From the NCBI GenBank assembly GCA_965262585.1, contig OZ253546.1, positions 1,984,001 through 2,048,000 of the forward strand: 64,000 nt of DNA, written 5' to 3'. The notes under the pieces are model-generated. The model worked only from the letters and a program-made list of their open reading frames with translations. It did no database searches and was not told the DNA's origin. Numbering within the stretch: the stretch's first letter is position 1; every line of letters starts with the position of its first letter. The translations under genes and the position numbers were made by a program. Shown here piece after piece: positions 8,700-17,130 of the stretch. The stretch comes from JAHRAW01 sp965262585. GTDB taxonomy: Bacteria; Pseudomonadota; Gammaproteobacteria; Arenicellales; Poriferihabitantaceae.

Positions 8700-8930
8700 G
8701 GCCCGGGGGTTACTCACAGAATCTGTGGATAACTCTGTGCATAAACACTCCGGGTTTGTTGCCTCAAAATCATTTCGAGGGTCAAAGCGAGCATTGCTTA
8801 AAATTTGACCAAAATAAGAATAATATAATAAAAACAAAAGGTTATACCTGTAAAGTAAGGCGTGAAAACAGACATGAATGCTAAAGTGCGCGAAATGTGA
8901 CGGCCTCGGGAAAAATGTGAATAACTTTTC
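8700..8930. promoter_or_regulatory. DnaA-box cluster beside an AT-rich tract
   Basis: Three exact matches to the DnaA consensus TTATNCACA lie on the same strand: TGTGGATAA (8724–8732), TGTGCATAA (8736–8744) and TGTGAATAA (8916–8924). A one-mismatch copy in the other orientation, TTACTCACA, lies at 8710–8718. Between them (about 8796–8850) is a very AT-rich tract that could melt. One such match is expected per ~33 kb by chance, so the cluster is not random. It may be a replication origin, a DnaA-titrating site, or DnaA-controlled priA promoter DNA. No dnaA, mnmG or rpmH gene is nearby, which weighs against calling it oriC outright. Confidence 0.5.
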
Positions 8931-9068
8931 CATCACGCAAGCCCGGCGTGCCGGTAGTGGCCGGTAGTGGCTATCTAAAAATTGGTTAATCAAGCGGTTA
9001 GATGGTTTTGTTTTGGTTGATGTAGAAACAAGCGGCGTAAATATTCCCCGCCCCGGCCACGCTTCGGA
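8931..9068. other. Spacer before the NUDIX gene with a short tandem repeat
   Basis: Non-coding on both strands as far as I can see. It carries a perfect 10-base tandem duplication CCGGTAGTGG (8951–8960, 8961–8970) and otherwise nothing recognisable. Confidence 0.4.
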
Positions 9069-9617
9069 TCACACAATGTCCTCCACCGTCACCGAAAAAT
9101 TCCCGGACTTTCGTTCCACCAGATAGCGCTCCAGAGTCAGGCGGATGACCCGAAAAGCGATGTCCTCCCAGGGAATTTCCAGTTCCTCGAACAACCGCAC
9201 CTCGAGGCTTTCCGCCCCCGCTGCGAATTGGTCCTCGCCGATGAGTTGGGCAAGGAATATTACATACACCTGATTGACATGAGGCAGGTTGTAGATGCCG
9301 TAGAGTTGTTGCCCGGCGATCTCGGCGCACGCCTCTTCTCTGGTTTCCCGGGCGGCGGCGTGCTGAATGGTTTCGCCGTTTTCCATAAAACCCGCGGGCA
9401 GCGTCCACAGCCCCTTGCGCGGCTCAATCGCCCGCCGACATAGCAATATCCGCTCCCCCCACACCGGAATGCAACCACACACCACCTTCGGATTCTGATA
9501 ATGAATCTGCCCACACGCATCACACACATGGCGGCTACGGTTGTCGCCCTCCGGTATCAACAACGAAACATTCTCGCCGCAGTGGTTGCAATGGTTAATA
9601 GACATCGAATCAGGCAT
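9069..9617 (-). CDS. NUDIX hydrolase with N-terminal zinc ribbon
   Basis: Probably a nucleotide-derivative pyrophosphatase of the zinc-ribbon NUDIX type. The 182 residues have a zinc ribbon with CxxC pairs at C10/C13 and C32/C35, followed by a NUDIX fold whose box runs from G76 (GFMENGETIQ ... REEA). The glycine near the end of the box (EExGU) is replaced by cysteine (REEACAEI), while the metal-binding glutamates are kept. A second Met is four codons in (MSINHC) and could be the true start; neither has a clear ribosome site. Substrate cannot be told. Confidence 0.85.
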   Translation of the reverse strand: MPDSMSINHCNHCGENVSLLIPEGDNRSRHVCDACGQIHYQNPKVVCGCIPVWGERILLCRRAIEPRKGLWTLPAGFMENGETIQHAAARETREEACAEIAGQQLYGIYNLPHVNQVYVIFLAQLIGEDQFAAGAESLEVRLFEELEIPWEDIAFRVIRLTLERYLVERKSGNFSVTVEDIV

Positions 9618-9663
9618 AAAGCAATCATAGCCGTTTTCAAGCGAACGGGGTAGCCGAGTGTTA

Positions 9664-9865
9664 TTGCGCTAGGCGCGAGGGGGGATTGGGGTTGCGCTAG
9701 GCGCGTGTGGTTAGGGGTGGTTTTGTGGGAGACGGGGGATTGTGCCGGTTTTTGGTGATGAGCGGCTACGCCGCACATGTCTTACTGGATTCCAGTTGCG
9801 CGGGAATGACGAATTGAAATAATTTCCCCGTCATCTCCCGTAGGGACAGGCCCCTGTGCCTGTCC
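9664..9865. repeat. Intergenic repeat patch between rhlB and the NUDIX gene
   Basis: Non-coding stretch made of small repeats: a 14-base direct repeat TTGCGCTAGGCGCG at 9664–9677 and 9692–9705; a motif at about 9785–9812 (CTGGATTCC ... GGGAATGACG) of the kind dispersed in many proteobacterial genomes; and a perfect hairpin GGACAGGC/GCCTGTCC (9844–9851 with 9858–9865, loop CCCTGT). The hairpin lies just past the rhlB stop and could help end that transcript, though there is no T run. Confidence 0.6.
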
Positions 9866-9915
9866 GAATCTGCGCAAGCCGCTTCCTTATGCCTTGTTTC
9901 CATAACCAGCGCCGG

Positions 9916-11427
9916 TTAGCCGATTGCCGGAACTTCTCCATGACGCCGATTGGATCGTCGGCTTGGCGGTATTGTGGTTTGGGTGGGGGTGGCCGGGCTG
10001 TGTTTTGCGATGCTTGCGGCAACCGGTGCTTTGGTCGCTCCGGCAGTTGGTGATTCAGATCGCATCACCACCGGGGCGGGAGGTGGATCGGCCGGTTGCT
10101 TGCTTTCTTGCGCCGGTTGTTGCGGTTGTTGCTGCGGCGTTGGTTTTTTATCGGCGGCGGTTGTGCGTTGGCTGGTCGGTGGTTTTTGCGCCCGCCCGCG
10201 ACCGGGGCTTTCCCGTTCCTTGCGCCGTGAGCGAGACGCCGGTGGCCTTACAATAGCCTGCAACAACGCCGGTTCCACATCCCGGCGTGGCAGTGCGTGG
10301 CCGATGTTTTCCTCGATGTCCATGATGGAATACGCATAGCGTTCGCACACAAAACTGATTGCTTCGCCACTGGCGCCGGCGCGGGCGGTGCGTCCGATGC
10401 GGTGAATGTAGTCGTCGGCGTCCTGGGGCAGGTCAAAATTGTACACATGGCTGACATCCGGGATGTGCAGGCCGCGCGCGGCTACATCGGTGGCCACCAA
10501 CACGTTGCGTTCGCCGCGTTTGAAGGAATCGAGGAGCCGTTCCCGTTTTTGCTGGGGGACGTCGCCGGACAGGGCACCATTGCTGATGTCGTTGGCGGAT
10601 AAAACATCGGCGACTCGTTCCACCCCGTGCCGGGTGTTGACGAATACCAGAATGCGTTCGTGGTTGTCCCGTTTCAGCAGGTTCACCAGCAACGGTAGTT
10701 TTTCCTCTTCCGCCGGGTAGAAACTGTATTCGGTGACCTGATCCACCACCACCGCATCGCTTTCAATCTTGATTTCCTCGGGATTGTTCATGTGTTCATA
10801 GGCAAGTTCCATCACCTTGAACGACAGGGTCGCCGAAAATAGCAGGTTCAAGCGGCTTTCCGCCTTCGGCATGCCCCGCAGTAGAAAGCGGATGTCGCGG
10901 ATGAAGCCGAGGTCGAACATTCGATCCGCTTCGTCCAGCACCGCCACCTGAGCGTGTCGGAGGTCGTACAAGCCCTGTTTGAAAAAATCGATGAGGCGGC
11001 CCGGTGTGCCGATGAGAATATCCGTGCCTTCGGCGAGCATGGCTTTTTGCTCTTCATAGCCGGTTCCGCCATAAACCAAGCCGAGGGTGAAGCCGGTGTG
11101 GCGGGACAAAACTTCGGCATCCCGGTAAATTTGGATCGCCAGTTCCCGGGTCGGGGCGAGAATCAGTGCCCGTGGCTGGGTGGGCTTACGCTGGGATTGC
11201 GGCGGGTGGGTCAGCAGATAGTGGCAGCAGGCCAGCAGGAAGGCGACGGTTTTGCCGGTTCCGGTCTGGGCCTGACCTGCGACATCCTTGCCCGCCAGGG
11301 CTGATGGCAGGCAGGCCGCTTGAATCGGCGTGCAGTACTCAAAACCGGCATCCTGCAGTCCCTGTTGCAGGGACTCCTCTAAGGTGAAGTCGGTAAATTT
11401 TTGATCGGTAAGATGGCTTTGTGGCAT
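9916..11427 (-). CDS. rhlB: DEAD-box RNA helicase RhlB
   Basis: ATP-dependent RNA unwinding enzyme, a degradosome helicase in E. coli. The start MPQSHLTDQKFTDF closely matches RhlB, and the divergent position next to trxA–rho is the E. coli order, which favours RhlB over RhlE. Motifs: Q motif CTPIQA, Walker A QAQTGTGKT, VLDEADRM (DEAD), FSAT, and HRIGRTAR. The core ends near residue 392; a ~110-residue low-complexity tail rich in Pro, Gln, Arg, Lys and Ala follows (total 503, against 421 in E. coli). Such basic tails usually help bind RNA or partners; that is inference here. Confidence 0.93.
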   Translation of the reverse strand: MPQSHLTDQKFTDFTLEESLQQGLQDAGFEYCTPIQAACLPSALAGKDVAGQAQTGTGKTVAFLLACCHYLLTHPPQSQRKPTQPRALILAPTRELAIQIYRDAEVLSRHTGFTLGLVYGGTGYEEQKAMLAEGTDILIGTPGRLIDFFKQGLYDLRHAQVAVLDEADRMFDLGFIRDIRFLLRGMPKAESRLNLLFSATLSFKVMELAYEHMNNPEEIKIESDAVVVDQVTEYSFYPAEEEKLPLLVNLLKRDNHERILVFVNTRHGVERVADVLSANDISNGALSGDVPQQKRERLLDSFKRGERNVLVATDVAARGLHIPDVSHVYNFDLPQDADDYIHRIGRTARAGASGEAISFVCERYAYSIMDIEENIGHALPRRDVEPALLQAIVRPPASRSRRKERESPGRGRAQKPPTSQRTTAADKKPTPQQQPQQPAQESKQPADPPPAPVVMRSESPTAGATKAPVAASIAKHSPATPTQTTIPPSRRSNRRHGEVPAIG

Positions 11428-11633
11428 ATTGGTTCCTGGCCGGGTTGGTTACGGCTTGCGTGAGGTCGGTTTAGTGGGGTTAGTTTAGTGGAGTCGGTTT
11501 ATTTCGAAAAAGCACTTGATTCATGGTGGCCATTTGTTGCATAGTTCACGGCTTGGACGGGTCGGACAAGACGGCCTGACCAAATAACCCGACCAAACAA
11601 CCTGACCAAATAACCTGAACCGCCCATTATATT
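11428..11633. repeat. rhlB–trxA divergent spacer with degenerate repeats
   Basis: Shared upstream region of rhlB and trxA. Just before trxA is a degenerate tandem repeat: CCTGACCAAATAAC (11575–11588), CCGACCAAACAAC (11589–11601) and CCTGACCAAATAAC again (11601–11614). Near 11470–11500 there are short TTTAGTGG copies. No good ribosome site precedes the trxA ATG. I see no convincing promoter pair. Confidence 0.5.
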
Positions 11634-11969
11634 ATGTCTTCCAAAATTGTTCATATCAGCGATGCATCCTTTCGGGAAGAAGTCCTGGATGCGAACGGCC
11701 CGGTGCTTATCGACTACTGGGCGGAATGGTGCGGCCCTTGTAAAATGATTGCGCCGGTTCTTGATGAGTTAGCCGAAGAGTATGTCGGGCGGGTGAAAAT
11801 CGTCAAACTCAACATTGACGACAATCCCGAAACTCCGCCAAAATATGGAATCCGAGGCATTCCCACCCTGATGCTTTTCAAGGACGGCAATGTAGAAGCC
11901 ACCAAGGTCGGGGCGGTCTCAAAATCCCAACTGGCGGATTTTATTGAAAACAACATCGACAATCGCTAA
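11634..11969 (+). CDS. trxA: Thioredoxin 1
   Basis: Small cytoplasmic disulfide reductase. The 111 residues include the redox motif WCGPC (W32–C36), conserved DYWAEWCGPCKMIAP surroundings and the cis-proline P77 in GIRGIPTLMLF. It lies between rhlB and rho as in E. coli. The stop codon is embedded in a 12-base tandem repeat. The start lacks a visible Shine–Dalgarno sequence, but homology supports it. Confidence 0.96.
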   Translation: MSSKIVHISDASFREEVLDANGPVLIDYWAEWCGPCKMIAPVLDELAEEYVGRVKIVKLNIDDNPETPPKYGIRGIPTLMLFKDGNVEATKVGAVSKSQLADFIENNIDNR

Positions 11970-12014
11970 TATAGCAACTAATATAGCCACTAGTATAGTA
12001 ATGTATAATAGTGT
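11967..12014 (+). repeat. 12-base degenerate tandem repeat after trxA
   Basis: Units TAATATAGCAAC, TAATATAGCCAC, TAGTATAGTAAT and GTATAATAGTGT follow one another without gaps; the first unit includes the trxA stop codon. They contain several TATA-like hexamers including an exact TATAAT at 12004–12009, so the array may carry promoter activity for rho. Slippage during copying is the likely origin. Confidence 0.6.
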
Positions 12015-12260
12015 ATAGCACAATATACAGCAGTAAAATCTCCGCAGGTATCGTGTATCCAACGTATATCCAACTTAACTTATACTGGACATCCGCACTC
12101 AGACAGTTTATGATAACCTAATAATTTTCCCGTAATGCAGTCGCTCAGGCTGCCCGTACATCTAACAACTCCCACAACTCCCCAACCCTTTCAACACGCA
12201 TTCTGGACCAGTTGCCTGTGCTTCTCGCAGGTGCGCCGTTTGCAACAACCATTCTGTTCC
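12015..12260 (+). promoter_or_regulatory. rho leader with C-rich, G-free rut-like stretch
   Basis: Untranslated leader of rho. From 12157 to 12197 there is not one G in 41 bases, while 19 are C; this is the composition of a Rho utilisation (rut) site. Since E. coli rho is autoregulated by Rho-dependent attenuation in its leader, the same control is likely here. A TATACT at 12081–12086 might be a -10 box but has no clear -35. An in-frame ATG at 12135 could encode a leader peptide fused to rho, but I regard it as non-native. Confidence 0.5.
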
Positions 12261-13523
12261 ATGGCCATCAGTCTAACCGAACTCAAATCAAAATCCCCCA
12301 CCGAATTAATGGAGGCGGCGCGCGCGCTTAGCCTCGACAACATCACTCGCCTGCGCAAGCAGGATCAGATTTTCGCCATTCTCAAGGCTCAGGCGAGAAA
12401 GGGTGAAAAGATCAAGGGCGAAGGCGTGGTTGAAATCCTTCCGGACGGATTTGGTTTCCTGCGCTCGGCGATGTCTTCCTACCTCGCCGGGCCCGATGAC
12501 ATTTACATGTCCTCCAGTCAACTCCGGCGTTTTGGTCTGCGTACCGGCGATACGGTGTCCGGGCAAATCCGCCCGCCGAAGGATTCGGAAAAATACTTCG
12601 CGCTACTCAAGGTCGAGGAGATTAATATGCAGTCACCGGAAGAGGCGCGCCGCAAAGTCTTATTTGAAAACCTCACTCCGTTGCATCCCGATGAATGCCT
12701 TAAACTGGAGCAGGACAACGGTTCTACCGAATCGCTGACCGGGCGGACCATCGACTTAATCGCCCCCATCGGCAAGGGCCAGCGCGGGTTGATTGTGTCG
12801 GCGCCCAAAACCGGCAAGACGGTGATGTTGCAGCAAATCGCGCAATCCATCGCCGCCATCAACCCCGAAGTGGTTTTGATGGTGTTGCTGATTGACGAGC
12901 GCCCCGAAGAAGTGACGGAAATGGTGCGCACCGTGCGCGGTGAAGTGGTGTCTTCGACCTTTGATGAACCCGCCGCCCGGCATGTGCAAGTGGCCGAGAT
13001 GGTGATCGAAAAAGCCAAACGGCTGGTGGAGCACAAAAAGGACGTGGTGATTCTGCTGGATTCCATCACCCGGCTGGCGCGCGCCTACAACACCGTCGCC
13101 CCGGCTTCGGGAAAGGTGCTGACCGGCGGCGTTGATGCCAATGCTCTGCAACGTCCCAAGCGGTTTTTCGGCGCGGCGCGCAATATCGAGGAAGGCGGCA
13201 GTTTGACCATTCTCGCCACCGCGCTCATCGACACCGGATCTAAAATGGACGATGTCATTTACGAGGAATTCAAGGGCACCGGAAACCTCGAAATCCATCT
13301 CGACCGGCGCATCGCCGAAAAGCGGGTTTATCCGGCGATCAACATCAACCGCTCCGGCACCCGCCGCGAAGAATTGCTCACCGACCCCGCCGAACTGCAG
13401 AAAATATGGCTGTTGCGCAAACTCCTGCACCCCATGGACGATATGCAGGCGGTGGAATTTCTCATCGACAAACTCAAAGCCACCAAGTCCAACGACGAAT
13501 TCATTAAGTCAATGAATCGCTAA
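12261..13523 (+). CDS. rho: Transcription termination factor Rho
   Basis: Hexameric RNA-dependent ATPase that ends transcription. The frame opens at 12135, but I start at the ATG encoding MAISLTELKSK: this gives 420 residues (E. coli 419) and is where homology begins. Order: N-terminal helical part, cold-shock-like RNA-binding domain with RNP1 DGFGFLR (residues 62–68), P-loop APKTGKT (181–187), Walker B VVILLDSITRLARAYN, Q-loop and R-loop region near VLTGGVDANAL. Located after trxA as in E. coli. Confidence 0.97.
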   Translation: MAISLTELKSKSPTELMEAARALSLDNITRLRKQDQIFAILKAQARKGEKIKGEGVVEILPDGFGFLRSAMSSYLAGPDDIYMSSSQLRRFGLRTGDTVSGQIRPPKDSEKYFALLKVEEINMQSPEEARRKVLFENLTPLHPDECLKLEQDNGSTESLTGRTIDLIAPIGKGQRGLIVSAPKTGKTVMLQQIAQSIAAINPEVVLMVLLIDERPEEVTEMVRTVRGEVVSSTFDEPAARHVQVAEMVIEKAKRLVEHKKDVVILLDSITRLARAYNTVAPASGKVLTGGVDANALQRPKRFFGAARNIEEGGSLTILATALIDTGSKMDDVIYEEFKGTGNLEIHLDRRIAEKRVYPAININRSGTRREELLTDPAELQKIWLLRKLLHPMDDMQAVEFLIDKLKATKSNDEFIKSMNR

Positions 13524-13601
13524 ATCGCTGAGATCCGCCCCTTGATAGGCAATCGATTTTTTCCTATCATCGCCGCCCCAACCCATCACACAGAGTTCCC
13601 A

Positions 13602-13805
13602 ATGAAACCCGGCATTCATCCGCAATATACCGACCTCAAGGTGGTATGCGCTTGCGGCAACAAATTTGAGACCAAATCCACCCTCGGCACCGAATTGCAG
13701 GTGGAAATCTGCTCGGCTTGCCATCCGTTCTACACAGGCAAGCAGAAAATCGTCGACACCGCCGGACGGGTGGGCAGGTTCAAGGCGCGTTATCAACGGA
13801 AATAA
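13602..13805 (+). CDS. rpmE: 50S ribosomal protein L31 (zinc-binding type)
   Basis: Component of the large ribosomal subunit. The frame opens earlier, but the L31 start MKPGIHPQY sets the ATG at 13602, giving 67 residues. Cysteines in VCACGN and CSACHPF form the CxC...CxxC zinc site of the C+ (zinc-containing) form; the end TAGRVGRFKARY is typical. rho–rpmE adjacency is common in gammaproteobacteria. Confidence 0.95.
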   Translation: MKPGIHPQYTDLKVVCACGNKFETKSTLGTELQVEICSACHPFYTGKQKIVDTAGRVGRFKARYQRK

Positions 13806-13881
13806 GGCCGCCGGTGGCGAATCACGCCGGCGCCGGATGCGCGTTTTCCCGGCGGCGTTTTCCACAGATGCCGGCAATCCA

Positions 13882-14649
13882 ATGCGCTCCGCTGTCCGCT
13901 TCGGTTTTATTCTCTGTTTCTTCGGGCTGGTTGTTGCCGCTAGCACCGTCGCCGATGCCGACCAGACACGCTCGGCCACGGTGCGAAAAGTGCTTGACGG
14001 CGACACCGTGGAACTCGCCAGCGGTGAAAGAATCCGCCTACTTGGCATAGACGCCCCCGAAGGAAATAGCAGAAACCGGAAAGTACCGGCGCAGCCGTTC
14101 TACATCGAAGCGCGCGCGGCCCTCGTTGCGCTGGTAGATAAAAAGCAAGTCGTGCTGAGCGAAAGCCAACGGTTGGTGGATCGCTACGGCAGAACCCTCG
14201 CCTATTTGTATTTGCCCGACGGCACCGATGTTCAGCGGCAAATGTTGCAAAGCGGACACGCCATGATGACTGCGTATCCGCCCGACCTCGGCCACATCGA
14301 AATCTACGCAAAAGCCGAAGCCGAAGCGCGGCAAAATGGTGTCGGCCTCTGGGGTGATCCGTATTTTGCGGTGCAGCCCCTCGCGCGAGGGCTGCCGAGA
14401 AAGGACGGGCCGGTTCGCATCTCCGGCACCATTACCTCGGTTTCGCTTGCCGGCAGGTATATCAAAATCATCGTCAGCGAAAGTTTGACGCTGCATATTT
14501 ATCACGCCGCATGGCAGCGATTTTGGCGCGGCGCGGACGCGAAAAACTGGGTTGGCAAGCGCGTGGTTGCGCAGGGAAGAATAAAATCCAAATCAAAAAG
14601 AATGGCCATCACGCATCCGATCATGCTCGACATCGGCGAAGCACCATGA
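13882..14649 (+). CDS. Secreted thermonuclease-family nuclease
   Basis: Staphylococcal-nuclease-like enzyme, probably periplasmic. The ATG giving MRSAVRFGFILCFF begins a clear signal peptide (hydrophobic to about residue 20, cut near VADA). The SNase fold keeps R52, D57, E60 and R104, matching R35, D40, E43 and R87 of the staphylococcal enzyme, in RLLGIDAPE and YGRTLAYLYLPDG; D39/D41 supply the calcium-site aspartate. Residues after about 175 form a further β-rich segment. An ATG at 13837 is a less likely start. Its TGA overlaps the hemL ATG (ATGA), so the two are translationally coupled. Confidence 0.88.
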   Translation: MRSAVRFGFILCFFGLVVAASTVADADQTRSATVRKVLDGDTVELASGERIRLLGIDAPEGNSRNRKVPAQPFYIEARAALVALVDKKQVVLSESQRLVDRYGRTLAYLYLPDGTDVQRQMLQSGHAMMTAYPPDLGHIEIYAKAEAEARQNGVGLWGDPYFAVQPLARGLPRKDGPVRISGTITSVSLAGRYIKIIVSESLTLHIYHAAWQRFWRGADAKNWVGKRVVAQGRIKSKSKRMAITHPIMLDIGEAP

Positions 14650-15923
14650 ACAACGCCGAACTATTCGAACAAGCCAAGCGCGTCATCCCCGGCGGCGTGA
14701 ATTCCCCGGTGCGCGCGTTCAAATCGGTGGGCGGCGATCCGGTTTTCATTGCCGGAGCCGAAGGCGCATATGTGTTTGGCGAAGACGGCCGGCGGTATGT
14801 AGATTATGTTGGCTCATGGGGGCCGATGATCCTCGGCCACGCCGATTCCAGGGTTATCAGGGCGGTGGCGGAAACCATCCCGCGCGGGCTCAGTTTCGGC
14901 GCGCCGACCCTCTTGGAAACCGAAATGGCCGAACTGATTTGCGCGCGGTTGCCGTGGGTGAAGCAGGTGCGAATGGTTAATTCCGGTACCGAGGCGGCGA
15001 TGAGCGCCATACGGCTGGCCCGCGGCCATACCGGACGCGACAAAATCGTCAAGTTTGAAGGTTGCTATCACGGCCACGCCGACGGCTTGCTGGTCAAGGC
15101 GGGTTCCGGTGCGCTGACTTTCGGCGTGCCCACTTCCCCCGGCGTGCCCGCGTCCATGGCCGAGCACACGCTGACCGCGACTTTCAACGATGCGACTTCG
15201 CTGGAAGCGATTTTTTCCCGGGTTGGCGGGGAAATCGCCGCGGTCATCATCGAGCCGGTGGCCGGGAACATGAACTGCATTCCGCCGCTACCGGGTTTTT
15301 TGGAAGGCGTGCGTAAATTGTGCGATGACGCCGGGAGTTTGTTGATCATGGATGAAGTCATGACTGGCTTTCGGGTCGGCGCACAAGGCGCGCAAGGCGT
15401 ATACGGCGTGACCGGCGACCTCACCATTCTTGGAAAAATTATCGGCGGCGGCATGCCAGTGGGCGCGTTCGGCGGGTCGGTGGAAATCATGTCCAAACTG
15501 GCGCCCGAAGGCAGCGTGTATCAGGCTGGCACGTTGTCCGGAAACCCGGTCGCCATGAGCGCCGGGCTGTCCACACTCAAGGCCGTGGCGGAATCTGGCT
15601 TTTATGATGAACTCGACGCCAAAACCGAATGCTTGGTGGCGGAATTGCTCAAAGCGGCGGCGGAAACCGGTGTTTCGTTGCGCGCCAACCGCGCCGGGTC
15701 GATGTTCGGGTTGTTTTTCAGCGACGCACCGGAGGTGAATTCGTTCGCCGATGTAATGGCCTGCGACGCCGACCGCTTCAAGGCATTTTTTCACGGCATG
15801 CTGGAACGCGGAATCTACTTGGCACCGTCGGCCTTTGAGTCCGGGTTTGTCTCGGCGGCCCACGGCGATGAAGAAATCAGGCAAACCGTTGAAGCCGCAA
15901 AAGCCGTGTTTGCGGGGTGGTAG
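14646..15923 (+). CDS. hemL: Glutamate-1-semialdehyde 2,1-aminomutase
   Basis: PLP enzyme that makes 5-aminolevulinate for haem and, where present, corrinoids. Starting at the ATG that overlaps the nuclease stop gives 425 residues (E. coli 426). MNNAELFEQAKRVIPGGVNSPVRAF, MVNSGTEAAMSAIRLARG and the PLP lysine K264 in LTILGKIIGGGMPVGAFGG are diagnostic. A paralogue-like class III aminotransferase lies in the betaine block downstream. Confidence 0.97.
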   Translation: MNNAELFEQAKRVIPGGVNSPVRAFKSVGGDPVFIAGAEGAYVFGEDGRRYVDYVGSWGPMILGHADSRVIRAVAETIPRGLSFGAPTLLETEMAELICARLPWVKQVRMVNSGTEAAMSAIRLARGHTGRDKIVKFEGCYHGHADGLLVKAGSGALTFGVPTSPGVPASMAEHTLTATFNDATSLEAIFSRVGGEIAAVIIEPVAGNMNCIPPLPGFLEGVRKLCDDAGSLLIMDEVMTGFRVGAQGAQGVYGVTGDLTILGKIIGGGMPVGAFGGSVEIMSKLAPEGSVYQAGTLSGNPVAMSAGLSTLKAVAESGFYDELDAKTECLVAELLKAAAETGVSLRANRAGSMFGLFFSDAPEVNSFADVMACDADRFKAFFHGMLERGIYLAPSAFESGFVSAAHGDEEIRQTVEAAKAVFAGW

Positions 15924-15969
15924 CCGGGTGCGGTATGCTGTCGCTCGATGTTCTCGGTAAACAATCATT

Positions 15970-17073
15970 ATGCAATACGATTTAATCTTTAACAAACTAA
16001 TGGGTGCCGCCGGCCAGCACGATTGGGTCGTGCAGGTATTTTTGGTCATATTTTTGGCCATGCTGTGCAATTTGGTGCTGCGCATCGGGTTAAAACGCTT
16101 GCGCAACAAACTCAAAGCCACTCCCAACTTGTGGGACGAAGCGGTGGTGTCGGCGGTGCAGGGGCCGGCCATGCTGCTGGTGTGGGTGGTGAGCTGTACC
16201 TTTGCCGCCGACCTCGTCTACGCCGAAACCCAAGCATCGATATTCAACGCCGTCGAGCCGGTACGTCAAGTCGGTGTCATCAGCGCCATCACCTGGTTCC
16301 TGATACGCCTGACACGCCGACTGCAACGCAACATGGTCACGCGCAACCGGTCCGCGGGAAAGCAAGTGGACGCCGCCACGGTGGACGCCGTGGGTAAATT
16401 GTTGCGGGCTTCCATCCTCATCATCGCGACGCTGATGGTGTTGCAAACCCTGGGGTTCAGCATATCCGGCATACTCGCTTTCGGCGGCATCGGCGGCATT
16501 GCCATCGGTTTTGCCGCCAGAGATACGCTGGCCAATTTCTTCGGCGGATTGATGTTGTATCTCGACCGCCCGTTTGCGGTGGGCGACTGGGTGTGTTCCC
16601 CGGATCGTGAAATCGAAGGCACGGTGGAATACATCGGCTGGCGGCTGACCCGCATCCGCTCCTTCGACAAACGCCCCATCTACATCCCCAACGGCGTGTT
16701 TTCCACCATGACCATCGTCAATCCGTCACGCATGACCCATCGACAAGTCTATGAAACCATCGGCATCCGGTACCGCGATGCGGACAAAATGGAGGGGATT
16801 GTCGCCGAGGTTCGGGAGATGATCGACGCGCATCCGGAAATTGACCATGAGCAGACCGCCATCGTTAATTTCAACGCCTTCGCACCTTCTTCGCTGGATT
16901 TTTTTGTGTACGCGTATACGCGCACAACGGCGTGGGTTCGCTTTCACGAAGTCAAGCAAGACCTACTGCTGAAGATCAACGACATCATCAGCGCCCACGG
17001 CGCCGAGATAGCGTTCCCGACCTCAACCATGCATTTACCCGAGCCAATTCAGATCGAGCGAGACGCCAAATAA
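15970..17073 (+). CDS. MscS-family mechanosensitive channel
   Basis: Inner-membrane channel that vents solutes on osmotic downshock, fitting for a cell that imports betaines. The 367 residues have several N-terminal membrane segments, the pore-lining helix with the GFSISGILAFGGIGGIAIGFAARD region (about 160–185) and FFGGLMLYLDRPFAVGDW, then the soluble cytoplasmic cage. It is larger than E. coli MscS (286) and closer to the YbdG/YbiO-type expansions. Subtype is uncertain. Confidence 0.88.
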   Translation: MQYDLIFNKLMGAAGQHDWVVQVFLVIFLAMLCNLVLRIGLKRLRNKLKATPNLWDEAVVSAVQGPAMLLVWVVSCTFAADLVYAETQASIFNAVEPVRQVGVISAITWFLIRLTRRLQRNMVTRNRSAGKQVDAATVDAVGKLLRASILIIATLMVLQTLGFSISGILAFGGIGGIAIGFAARDTLANFFGGLMLYLDRPFAVGDWVCSPDREIEGTVEYIGWRLTRIRSFDKRPIYIPNGVFSTMTIVNPSRMTHRQVYETIGIRYRDADKMEGIVAEVREMIDAHPEIDHEQTAIVNFNAFAPSSLDFFVYAYTRTTAWVRFHEVKQDLLLKINDIISAHGAEIAFPTSTMHLPEPIQIERDAK

Positions 17074-17130
17074 CCGCAACCCTCCCGCACCCCGTTGTTT
17101 GGGCTATAATCAAAGGCGGGGGTAAACACG

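Noticed and set aside
8658..8993. 111-codon minus-strand frame over the DnaA-box region
   Set aside because: Low-complexity, no homology, AT-rich spacer content; better explained as regulatory DNA.
12135..12260. 42-residue N-terminal extension of Rho
   Set aside because: Without homology; the ATG at 12261 gives the normal 420 residues. The stretch is better read as the C-rich leader.
15288..16172. 294-codon minus-strand frame over hemL
   Set aside because: Antisense shadow of hemL and its spacer; no homology.
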